From positions 61,505,937 through 61,569,936 of the forward strand of contig NC_071334.1 in the NCBI RefSeq assembly GCF_027744825.2: 64,000 nucleotides of DNA, read 5' to 3'. How positions within the stretch are numbered: position 1 is the stretch's first letter; each line of letters starts with the position of its first letter. The notes under the pieces are model-generated. The model had not been told where the DNA came from. It ran no database searches and saw only the letters and a list, made by a program, of their open reading frames with translations. Source of the DNA: Synchiropus splendidus. Lineage: Eukaryota; Chordata; Actinopteri; Syngnathiformes; Callionymidae. Shown piece after piece: positions 14,749 through 26,690 of this stretch. The translations under genes and the position numbers were made by a program.

Positions 14749-15031
14749 CAAGTAACATCCGGCTTACGACCGGGATCGGATCCGACCAACCAGTCGTAAG
14801 TCAGATTGGACGTAAGTTGAATGCCATTCAAAATATGACTCGAGGGTGATAGGTGCTCCTGTAGTGGTAGATGGCTGGGATGCTGTGCCGCTGTAACTGT
14901 CGTACGCGATGCCGGGCTGCTACGTGCTGCGGTGCCAGACATTGAATTAAAAGAAAAATAAGCATCTGCTGGCCGTGGCTGTAAGTACAAGTGGACGTAA
15001 GTCGAGCAGGTCGCAAGTCGGATGTTACTTG
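14749..15031. mobile_element. MITE with TA target duplication
   Basis: 283 bp bounded by terminal inverted repeats beginning CAAGTAACATCCG; 21 of the first 23 bases match between the ends. It is flanked on both sides by TA. Internal GTAAGT/CGTAAGT motifs recur in both arms. The TA target and the ACTTACGAC-like ends suggest a Tc1/mariner-pogo (Tigger-like) derivative. No coding capacity. Confidence 0.8.
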
Positions 15032-16315
15032 TACTGAAATGTCACCTGCATATTGTCAAGCTCCGTCACCTCATCCCTCAAGGCTCTGTCCTGCAGACCA
15101 CGACCGCATCTCTCAAGCCCTTCTAGGCCAGAAATGATGTCACCGGTAAGTGGCTTTTCACTGCATCAGACGGGGCAAATGATAGGCTCTGTTGAGCAGT
15201 TCAAATGACCCTTTGAAAGACAAAGAGTGCCTTTAGATCAGGAACTGAACATTTGAAATGCACTTGAATTTTGTTCCAGCACTGGAATGTTCTATATCTT
15301 ATAAACTCTAGAAGACAAAACCATGCCAAAACTGGAAGAAAACAAAACAAAATAAGAACAACAAAAACCCTCCCTATAAAAGTTTTAAAATTTTATATTA
15401 ATTTAATATTAAAACTGAGACCAAAATGATAAAAATTTTCCAGTTGTTGCCAACCACAGTTGGAAACAGTTTTGTTGGATGTAATGGTTGATAACTGATA
15501 TATGTACCTCATACTAAAGGTCGACAAACTTTTGAGGAAAAAAAAAACAGCCAACGTTGGCATTGTAACAGACTCAAACTTGTATTGGGTGAGAAGAGAT
15601 GTCAAATGAGACACTGAGTATCATTTTGGAAGCAGGAAGGAGCTGCAGTGTTTCTTTGTTCTGGGTTTGTGGCACAAAGGAGGCCTTGCGTGACATAGAG
15701 GATCCAAAGGTTAACTTCATGAGGAGGCTGTGATCAAATGACAGATCCAAGAGCTCACTTTCTTCTGTTCTACTTCTGAGAAGAGTAATGTGTTACCTAA
15801 TGCAGCTCAAAGACTGGTTCAAAATCCGATATTGTGTCAGCCAAAGGTTCTTCTGTGATCGACTTCACAGGAGTTCTTAACATGCTCTCTCGGGAGGAAG
15901 CAGCCAGTGGAGGCTGCAACACAGCTTCACTGTTTTCAGGAAGCCACTGCTCTTGTCACACACACTCAGAAGATTTGTGTCTTGACCGAGCAGACAAATT
16001 CAGTTTGCCTAGTTGGCAGCATATCCATCGCCAGTCAATCTTTCAGGAAATATCACAGCTCAGCTAGTCTTTCAAAGACAATATAAAGTGCTCATTACTT
16101 GTGTTTTTACAATGGTGACTCAAAGTGTTTTGGACTTCATGAACGTCATTACTTTGACAGCAATGTTTAAATCACTGTGCTCATTGTCTTGGTGAAAGTG
16201 TTGTTTTGTTAGTTAAGGAATGAGTCCAAGGCACAGCAACACTTTTTCTAAAGATAATTCTAAAGAGAGAAAAAAATACATGGATGATAACAACAACAAC
16301 AACAAACATGGAGGA

Positions 16316-16365
16316 ATCCCTGAACAAAAGCAAACAAAAGCATCTGTTTACTTCTGTTCAGGGAT
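16316..16365. repeat. Inverted repeat, 14 of 15 bp stem
   Basis: ATCCCTGAACAAAAG (16316-16330) pairs with CTTCTGTTCAGGGAT (16351-16365) at 14 of 15 positions around a 20-nt loop. The mismatch would be a G-U wobble if the minus strand were transcribed. Confidence 0.65.
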
Positions 16366-16722
16366 GTTTTTTGCTACACAATGGCCAGGGTTTCAACTAC
16401 TCTGAATGTATTTGAAATACTTATAAATTGAAATTCTTATACAAATATTTTCAAGACATTAAAAGAGCAGAATATAGCCACCATCGTGATTTATTGTGCT
16501 GTTGTCGAAGTAATGCAAAATAAACAATTTTTTGTTGTTTAAATGTATGTATGGGTCCATCATTTGATTCAGTAATATACCAAATTCATTCAAATGGAAA
16601 AATGTGGCTTCTTGTGGCAAATATTCTGATACCATTAAACTGCGATTAACTGAGATGAATTATTTTTTTAAACGAATCCCACCCCAATATGAAAATATAA
16701 AATGAGATGATTGAAATGAATT

Positions 16723-16744
16723 TATATATATATATATATATATA
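16723..16744. repeat. (TA)n microsatellite
   Basis: About 11 TA units in AT-rich sequence. Confidence 0.9.
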
Positions 16745-17933
16745 CAAAAAAAACAGTACCAGAACTACATATCATGGGGATAAAAAGCTGGAGTATATCG
16801 GATAATAGTTCATCCGACGATAAGGGAAACTGGCTACAAAAATATGAGAGGACAATTCAATTACTAAATGCCAAAATATATGACTCACACTTGAAATATT
16901 TTCGAGCCTCAGTGGAGGTGATCCACAGGACTAAATGTGTGACAGCATGTGACAGAGGCCGCTTATAGCCAGTTAATTTGTTATCACAGAGTACTGCCCA
17001 CTTGAATTCCCCATGTCTGTGTCAGCTGCAACACCAATAACCATGCAATTGTTTCAGACACCACAGTCCTGGAGGCTTATCAACAGGACGCTGGATATCA
17101 GAGCATGTAGGTTCATCAGCTGAAGGTATCATTAGCTGCGGCGCCCTCTTGCACTCTGCTGTGTCGAACACAGAGGCAGTGGATTTTTCAGCTGCGCGCC
17201 TGTTTCTCCCAGAAACCTGGAAGCGAGTCGCAGCCCTCCTCCGCTCCGACTCCTCACATCTCTCCGATATAATCAATGCTGTCATCTCCACTGGCTCAGT
17301 GTGGGCTGCTCCCTTTGAAAGCGCAGGGATTTTCCTGAAATAAGCTGGCAGGTGAGTTTCACCGGCATGCTGCCTGAAATCATGCTCCATTTGTTGGTGG
17401 AAATAAAACACTTGCCAAAGGGAATCATGAAGCCGTAATCACACACACATTAAGAATAACACGTTTGGTTTGCCTTCAGAGCTTTAAGCTTGGAGTGTGT
17501 GTCCACACATGGACTTGCCAAACCACTCGGGGTCTCCAACACGTTCCGGTCATGTGTCACTGTTAATTTGAAGGGATGTAAGCCTTGTCCGCAGAGGTCT
17601 GGCCAGCTGATGTGCGCCAGACACAGGTGCTATAAATAGTTACCCAGCGGCTGGCCTAGATAGAAATCATATGAGCAGACAAAGCAGGTGTAAACAGTGA
17701 GCGGCAGGCCCGAGGGGAGAAGTGGGTTCCAAATGGAACACGTGGATCGATCAGTGGAACATCATCATCTTTCCTAACTGAACAATGATCACATCAACAA
17801 GCATCTGCTGGTACCAGCACATTTATAAAGCACCGCTTAACTGCAGCAGTCTGACATGCTTTTTTTATTCCGTCCATTTGGTCAACAGACATTTTTAAAT
17901 AGAGATATTAAGAGTGACAGAAAGCTAAGGAAA

Positions 17934-18019
<86 letters not shown>
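17934..18019. repeat. (CT)n(CA)n compound microsatellite
   Basis: About 20 bp of CT followed by about 65 bp of CA, uninterrupted. Likely highly length-polymorphic. Confidence 0.97.
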
Positions 18020-18021
<2 letters not shown>

Positions 18022-21000
18022 TCAGAAAGCAGCTTAATGGTTGAACACTTGCCCAGAAAGAGATTTATGTGAACCCAGCTTTGTTACTTGAATTGTTGGG
18101 GTTGGAAAACCTTTTTGTCAGGTGGTAACAGTTCTGTTCCTGTGAATGGCTGGTCATTGAAGTATATTATGTGAAAGACTCTTTGGAGTAGCTCAGTGGT
18201 AACTCTTGCAAATACAGCTCTCTGTGTCGGTGTGTTTACGCTCAGAACCCGCAGTGACTACAGTGGCACAGTTGAGGAAAGATTTTGGTCACAGTGGGAG
18301 ACTTGACATTTTTCCGTGAGTGCTTCTACTGGTGCCAGCTGCAGTGTGTCAGTGCTTCAGACTTTGTTGTGAGACTTGGAAGCTGGCTGAAGACATTGCT
18401 CAGATGGTTCAGTGGTGCCTGGACCGTTGAAGATTCTATCCCAGCTGCAGCTGTTGATGTGTCTTTGAGCAACACCAGGGCTTGCTCCTCCATCGGTATG
18501 TGTGAATGAGTGTGTGAGTATATGTTTTTCAAAATCATTTTATAAACATACGTATTTATTGATTTATGTTTCTCATAGTTGAGCAATGGAAACGACAGCA
18601 TCTGAAGAGTCTCAGGTGACCACAGAGGAGCTGCTATAAGAAGTTTTTAGGTAGCCAGAGAGTAGCCATGAATGAAAGCGCAAACATTTACTCCTGGCCT
18701 AAAATTATGTATTTTTTTAATATCAAAGTGCACAGTGAGTGCAGACCTCGACTAACCATTTTTTTTTCCCCAAGTAATGTGTTGAATAGTTTTCTACCAG
18801 CTTCAATCTGAGAGAATGTGCGTAAATCCAAAAGAACCAACAGAACGGCACCAAACCTAAATGACTTCTTGGTATGGTGGAGGTCATAATTTATTCAGGT
18901 CCTCCGAACTGACTTATGCACGAGTAGTCATGACCATTAGGCCACCAGTCAATGTCAAATTAACACCGCATTTTGTCACTACAGTCTCATGAAAGTTGAT
19001 TTATTTTAGTGATTAAACTGTGTGCCGTGTTTTATGAAGTCAAGTTTACTTTTTTTCAGAACAGAACAGGGTGAAAAACCTTCCAAATTCCTTAGAATGC
19101 AATCACCTGTTTTCCTGAAGTTTTCTTTTAAATTATCATGCCATAATAATAATAATTTAAAAAAAAGATTGGGTAACCTTCTTGCCGCAGGTGAAAATAA
19201 TGACGCTGAGTATATGAGAGCTATCTGGTCTAGAACAGGCAAATTCTCTCAGATATCAGAAATACAAACGCTAAACAAAGAGGCGTTGTGCATTCATGTG
19301 CATGGGTTGGACATGGACAGGCAATCGAGTCTCTGGGCCTAATGATGATGATTATGGCTGACCAGGAAGATGAAGGGGACCGAGACAAAAGGGGTCTGAT
19401 GGCTGGTGAATAGTGCAATCGCTCCAGCGGGGGACAGATGACGTGAGGTCAAATGATCTATTATCGCTAACTGTGAGAGCCATTTTTACCATCCCAGCTC
19501 TCTCCCGGCCTCGTGACGAATGGAGATCGAAGCTCTCGCATTGCACCAGGCTGCAGCCACAGTCGCTGCAGATAGCTGAGGAGAAGCACGTTATTAACTG
19601 CTCGAGTGTTAAAACCACAGGTCTCCAAAGAATCAAGAGTCAGCACATGAACCCCGGCCACCATATTAACTCCAGTTAATGACACGAGGTGAGGTAAAGT
19701 GCGAGTCTTAAAGGGTGAGAACGCGAGGCTGCTCTGCAAGGCAGTTCAATTGCTATGAGTGTGTGCATGTACGCGTGCACGAGAAAAGAACACAACATAA
19801 TAGCTGTGGGATAGTAGCCTTGGACTGAGCGGGGCAGTAAAAAAACAAACATTCGTTTTGACAAAGGTCCCACTGAAACACCGTCTAATGCTTCGCCCAT
19901 CCAGAAGCTGGATCCAACACACATTCGCACATGTTCAATTTCAAAATCTGAAGGTCCGGGCTATTTTGCTGAGCAAGCAGGTGGACACTCTGGGCCTGTA
20001 CAGGCTAATGGGTTGACAAGCTCAGGTTGAAGTCTGCATTAGAGAGCGGGCTGCGTGCCATGTGAGGCTGGCACAAACAGCCTTAATTCAGCATGAAAGG
20101 ATAAATGCGGCCACATGAGAGCCCCTCTTCCAGGATGAAATTGCTTTATCAGGGGGATAAAAAGCAGAGAGCTCTTCCATCTAGAATTTTGGAAACTCAT
20201 TACTGCTCCACTTGTTGTAATTCTCTGGTCAATCTTTCGACCCCTCATGCTGGAGGATGTGACGTTTACCCGCGCCTCTCCTCTCAAGGAAGAGTGCAGT
20301 TAAAGAACTGTCTCTCCTTGACTTCTCTATTGTGTTAATATTTCAACACACCATGGAATTAAAAACGAGACGCAAGTTTCAAAGGGCAGCGTGGCAGGAT
20401 AAAGAGCAAACCAGGATCACATTTGACCAAATTACCCGCAAAAGGTCTAAAAAGACGGAAAGAAGCAAGTGGAAATGAGGAAGAGATTCCCAGAAATGAA
20501 GGCAGACACAAGGATTTTCCTCCCACGGAAGCTGAGAGTTCAGTACCAGAGTGATAAAGTGGAAACTCACCAAACCCCAGAAGAGGCATGTCATGCCTAC
20601 TGGTGCATAATCGCCGGATTATGAACAAGAATGAAAAGAAATGACTGAGAGTTACATGCTAAGAAACGTTCCGAAGACATTGAAAAGAACGTGGTACCCG
20701 TCAAAAAAACAGCGATGGATTTCTGTCTATACATAAAGAACACCTGAAAAAGGCTGGTCATCTAGCTTGCTTTTAATAGTTATTTCTTGGGCAACTCTGT
20801 TGCTCCACGTCAGCTGCGCTAACAGCCTGCTGCTGAGGAACCTGCGGTCTCACTTTTATGAGCCTGGAAAACTGTCTGTGCTACATCAAGTACTGCTGCT
20901 TTTAATAGCGTATTTAATTGTAATGCATTTCCCAGCACAGCATTTTCCCATGCATGTGCTGCAGGATGCAGACTTTACATGACAGATAGACAGAACCTTC

Positions 21001-21090
21001 ACAGCAGACAGGCTGCTGCAGAGTCAGCAGCGAGTAGGGAGGAGCGGACGCGTCCCAACCAGTGGGGCTTCATCAGAGCGCCGGATGTCA

Positions 21091-21180
21091 CATATAATCG
21101 GTCGTTGTGATCAGCGATGACAGGTAGTGATCAGTATTGACCCATCACGATCGGTGACCGATCGATCGGAGCATGCCTAT
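21091..21180. mobile_element. hAT/MITE end fragment (GATCGG-rich)
   Basis: The right edge, reversed, reads TAGGCATGCTCCGATCGATC, close to the TAGGGATGCACCGATC ends of a common fish element. Repeated GATCGG/GTGATC words precede it. Confidence 0.4.
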
Positions 21181-23540
21181 TGATAACATTTGTTATTCAC
21201 TCGTATTCCATCCTTCAAGTATTATACAAGTGCTCATGCATTCTGGATCTAACATAGTTCACTTAAGTTAAACTAGAGGACTCTGGAAAACAGAATGGAC
21301 CTATATGACATTTCTTCTACTGTAAGAATCAGAATTTGTAACGGGCAGAATTATCCATCTTAGAGCTCCATACCGATCCCTGATATGTCATCAAAATGCC
21401 AGTTCATGGGTAGCAAACCAGTCAGAGGCTAAGAGCCACATTGTCTTGAAAAGAGTCACATCCTGCAATATGGCTGCAAGGTTCACCTGAACAAACACAT
21501 CCCTGTGTGTCACAAGGTTGCTGGTTCGCATCCGGCGTATGTCTCTTGTGCATGTACTTTTGAAATTCATGTTTTACCGTGATCTCTCTTGAAATATCAA
21601 GTGGCGTACATAGACCAATAACGTGGCCCCTGTCATGACTCTGCTCCTGTTTTGTCCCTTGAGTCATGTTTTGGTTTCTTCCGCCTCCCTTCCTGTTTCT
21701 TTGGCACACGGCTGGAGCCAATCTACCCCTGATCACCCTGATTAGAAAAACACCTGGGCTCCAGCAACGTGTGCCAGATCGTGTCTTCACGTGCTCCAAG
21801 CCCCGGCACCAGCGCGAGGTTTATTGTTTATGTTTCAACGTTAAATGCAAGTCAAAGTCTTTGAACAATAGCTCTTACTTTTTCATCTTATTTCCTGTAT
21901 AAACAATCATCTCAATAGCAACTTGACCCAAAAAAATGGGAAAAAAATGCTCCTCTTTCCCAGCTGCCGTCACTCTCAAACTCTTGTCACCCATTTATGG
22001 AGACAAATAAGACTGCCGTGTACGGCTCCACATCTGCAAGTTCATTCACATGTCGCAAAAACGAAACATTTCATTTAAGGCAGATGTCTTGATTTGCTTC
22101 TGCTCCCACGTCACCACGCTAGAGGACACTGAGGACACCACTGATAATTGTGTATTGGATTCTGACAAAACATCGCAGCTGTGGCCCAGATGAAAAGATC
22201 CAACTCAATCTCCTGCTGTCTCTCGCCCATCGCTCGCCTTCCTTTCATGCCTCTCATTTCACTTTTCTGTCTGGTCTGCTCCGTCCATCACTCCAATCCC
22301 CTTCAGTGGAGCCACAGACATTAGCGTGATAAAACAATAATCTGCTTATACATGGAGTCAATTATCCTTCCTCACCTGGATTTAGGTTGAAACAAATACT
22401 GCGGCTGAGCCACGTATTATAGGCACAGATCAGTCTCGCATGTCCCTGAAAATATCTGAGGAGACCGAGAGTGCTGCATAATGCCACAAACCAATCACCA
22501 CAAAGCTCCGATGCTCAACAGTCTGAGAGGAAATGTCAGACTAAATATTAGACTGCTTCACCTCTCATGGCCTGAAGGTGACTTATTTTCCGCTTCAAAT
22601 AACGTCTCTCAGTCCCAAATCTTCCCACGACCCTGCAGTCATCTCATCCCCCAGTGTAAATGTCTGAGTGACAGAGGGATCAGCCACAACTGCTACTGGC
22701 AAAACTTGACGTTCCTCACAGGCAGATCAATGTGTGCCAAGAGCAGTAACAAGGTCTTTGTCACATCTCTGCTCACAAATTATTTGTTTCTGAGGCAATT
22801 CTTTTCAGGATTACATAGGCTTGAATCTAATCATCACACAATTCTTGAGAAAAGCTTTTTCGCAGTCACTCCTTACACGTGCATGTCTTGTAATGCTGTA
22901 GCCCCCTAGCTAGTCCACCCTGGGTTCTCCTCTCCCGACCATCTGATGTAGGAGCCCCGGCAGAGAGACTGGCCCTCAAGGCATGCCCTCAGCCAAGCCT
23001 TAGAGATGTTGTGGAAACGGCTTCAAGGAACTTCAAGTGTCTCCCTAAATCCAAAGAGGTCTTTTTCACCGGATCTCTCCTGCAGATGTGACCTTCAACC
23101 CATCAGTTTTATGGCTGTTTCCCTTCTGGCACTGTATCGAACGAGGAACATTTGAAAGCAGAGTATCAATCTCAAGGAAAAGTTATGGGCAGATTTGGGT
23201 GAAATTGTCAGGAAATGTGTGGAATGGGACAAGACAGGAGTGATTCAGATCATTTTTAGCCTTCAATCCAGGTGTTCATTACACAAGACACTTTGAAGCT
23301 CTCTACACTGGTGGTCGAGGGCTTAGGATTTGTCGCTCTTTGATTCCTGGTCGGGGAATTAAGGTTTCATTCTTTAAAGGATCGTTTACTGGCAGAGGTT
23401 TGTGTCCTCTGAATGCTTTTCTAGTTCTTCATGATGTTAAACACAAAAGCAGAGAGAAAGTCAAAAGCAATTTCTCTCAATTGGCAGTAGATAGTGGCAG
23501 TGCAAATCATTGACCATTTTCCTCCACACTAGTGGAAATG

Positions 23541-23571
23541 GGCTTCTGGCCTCAGAGAAAAGCCAGAAGCC
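23541..23571. repeat. Short hairpin, 10-bp perfect stem
   Basis: GGCTTCTGGC and GCCAGAAGCC, 11-nt loop. Could be chance. Confidence 0.5.
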
Positions 23572-24046
23572 TTAAAAGTGGACAGTGCAATTGAAAAATA
23601 AGACATTTCAGCATTGGAGATCAGCACCGTGAAGCAAGAGATTTTTAAAGCCCCTCCGTCTTCTGGCATGCATTGATGTGGCAAGTGGAGGGAGAACTGA
23701 GATCACTCAGCCTTACAATTCACTATCATGCTGTAACAGTTGGACCCTCAGGAAAGATCCCTGACTGTCAACTGTCACAAACTCTTTCCCAGCTGCACAC
23801 CTGATGATGGTATTTACACCACTATTAAGCATCAGAGTAAAATGTAGAGAGTAATCGGGGTGGTGAACTGCTGGAGTCTAAAATAAACCTAGGATCTGTC
23901 AGCATTGAGGTGTGGCGTTCCTTAAGCTACACTTTGCTGGACACCAAGGACATTGATGATACAAGCATTAATAAATGACTTTCTTTTCACTTACTTCAGA
24001 ACTGACAAGCAAGACATTTTTTTAACAGTTCATATATATAAATTAG

Positions 24047-24095
24047 GGATTATCGGCCGCCGATCACGACTGGCCGATATCACTGTGCGTAGGCT
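24047..24095. mobile_element. hAT/MITE end fragment, same family
   Basis: TTAGGGATTATCGGCCGCCG followed by ATCACGACTGGCCGATATCAC. It is a left-end sequence of the same type as 21091-21180; the other end was not found. Confidence 0.4.
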
Positions 24096-26643
24096 CACAT
24101 TGAATTAAGTGCTTTTCAGTGGTCCTTTTTTCCTCCTTGAAGAGGAAACGTGAAAAATGTCTCTGAATTAAAATTATATATATACTCTATATGTGGATCT
24201 TTGGCCTCATGTTATACGCAATTTACAAGAAACAAAGACACTTAGCTTATCTCTAAAGTGACTTATGTGAGTCTTAGGCGTGTAAGCTGATCAAAATTCT
24301 TAACTGTTAGGATGAACGGCTGAACATCACCATCCACCAGTATCATGGGAACAATTTAAACCCCTCAAAACATTCCATCATTGTTAAGCACTCAAAAGCC
24401 CTTCAGCTGTCACAAAAAGAAAAAAAAAAACATGATGAAGGTTGGATGCATGCTCAAAAAACGTATTAATTCAGAAAGTGCTAACAAGGTGGGTGTTTTT
24501 TAACACTCTCATATGATTTAATATTTATTAAATGTGTTATACAAGTGTGGTGGCAGACGCCAGATGGTCGGAAGTGTGTGTGAGTAGGAGTGAGGTAAGA
24601 CAGATCCTGGTATCAGGTGACCTCCAGGGCTCCTCTCTGGTTGTTCAGAACACAAAACAGACATCTGGGTGGGCTCACCAATCCCCTTCAGCTCGCTCGC
24701 CGGGCTTTGTGGAAGAAACAATGTAATCTGACAGATGCACCAAAGAGGATTTAACCTCCGCTTCTGGTCATATCCCAATATGTCAGTGATTAAGAAGAGT
24801 TAATTATAGAGATGTTTACCCCACCCATGTGATTCCAGTCGAACTCCAATAACAGAGTTGTTTACGTCCTGCTCAGTGGTCTGTTGCCCAGGAAGGCACT
24901 TCCTCTTTCAAAAGTCTACTATATTATATTATATTACCATATTTAATGTCTTACATATATAAAATAAATCTCCATTTCAATTTTTATTTATTTTACAATT
25001 TACATAAAATGTTACTTCAACAACACATCGAAATGTTCTGGTGAACTAGTACTGTACCTCTAAATAGAAGTGAATCCTGCATTAATATTTGAGAAGGTCA
25101 GAATCATGAGTCACTCCTTGTGATTTTAATAGATGCAGCTCCAACCCAGATCAGAATCCATCACTGGGGGATATTATTGGTGTCATTGATGGCTTATTTT
25201 TAAAGCTGTTCTACCGCCGAGTTCAGACGTACGAGGCACAGGAACAGTTTCCATCACAAATAACCAGCTCTCTGAAGTGGTTTTCCAAGTTATCACGAGG
25301 TCAACACAAATACTGAAATTATTCTCCAGGCACGTCTGAGGGAATTTCCCAAACAGACCAAACTAAAACTCAAGAAGTCAATAAGCAGCACTCATCTTCT
25401 GTTGAGTCCCCAGATTGAGGTGCACCCAGGACAGGCGAGCCAGCGTAGCAGGTTAAAACAAGTGAGGGAGTGTCAGTACAAACTCATGAAAGTAGGGAAC
25501 TTTTGGAACACACCAAACAATGAAGTAGCAACGATGAGTGAAACACATAGTTTCATTAAAATCTGGGACACTTAGCATCCATTAATGCTAGAAATGCACT
25601 GAAGTGAAAATGTGCGACGGAAGTCAAATAAAATTTTAAATGCTTGGCCGAATACTGAATATATAATAAGTTTTTTACTATGTTTTTTAAAAATGTTGCA
25701 TAAATAGTGAAGAACATATTTACATACTTTTGTCAAAGAAAGCAAATGTTTAGATAATATATTTGACTTTTTTTTATGTTTCAGACTTTGCTTATCAAAT
25801 ACCAATAATATTTTTTTTTTAAACCCACAATTTCCTGTGATATAATATGCTGACAATGAAAACTGAAGGCTCTTGACAGTGTGGTTGAACACTCAACCAC
25901 ACAATCCACACTACTATGAAGTGACACTTCAAATTTCATTCAGTTCATTGCTTTACTGTTTCGTATGCACAAACAGGTTGGTCTTATTTTGTTGAACCAA
26001 ATACCAGCAAACACTCTTAAATACTGCAAAATCTAAAAATGCAGTGACCAGCGCACTCCCGATGGTGCACCACGGAGAAGCACCTCAAGGGGGCACTAAC
26101 TTGGGTTTATGGGTTTATGGGAATATGACTCACCTAGCAAATCTTCAACTGATTCCTCGGCTCCCAGCTAAAGGCCTCGTGGATGCAGCATGGCGATTGG
26201 AATGACAAGGTTCAGGTAACTTGTCTTTATCCCCAACTCTCAGAATCCTGTCAACCCACAGAGCTGTATGTGACAGCTAAGCACCTAAAGCTGTGGTGGG
26301 CAGTCATAATCTCCAAAAGACCACTTCACCTGCAGAAACTGTTGAGGAATGAATGGGGAATCAGGAATTAAACTGAGGGTTAAACGTAGAAATGAAAAAG
26401 TAGAGGTGCAACAGAAAAAAATGGAGGATGAAATACAGTAAAACATGTTTCAGACAGAATTCTCATACACACAAAAGCTGAAGAAATACATAGATAGTTG
26501 ACAGATGTAACATGTTTGAAGAAAGTAGAATGAAATACCATGTGTAAACATGATTTAAAAAATGCATTCAGAGAGAATTGAGCGTAAAACATTGGACAAT
26601 GCCGATTTTCACACTGACTTCACGAGGGCCTGACAAATCCAGG

Positions 26644-26690
26644 TGAATGGCCACATGTGGCCCTCGGGCAGTGCTTTGCCAGGGTCTGAC
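26644..26690. mobile_element. hAT end fragment related to the element at 35593
   Basis: GGCCACATGTGGCCCTCGGG followed by TGCTTTGCCAGGGTCTG resembles the right end of the 35593-36071 element (GGCCCCCGGGCCACACTTTGCCCAGGTCTG class). Terminal fragment only. Confidence 0.4.

Noticed and set aside
18186..18260. tRNA-like GTAGCTCAGTGGTAA sequence
   Set aside because: It resembles a tRNA A-box region, but no B box or cloverleaf follows at the right spacing. At most it is a decayed SINE head.
22481..22909. 142-codon plus-strand open frame
   Set aside because: The composition is not protein-like and nothing is recognised. It is a chance-length ORF for 64 kb of non-coding DNA.
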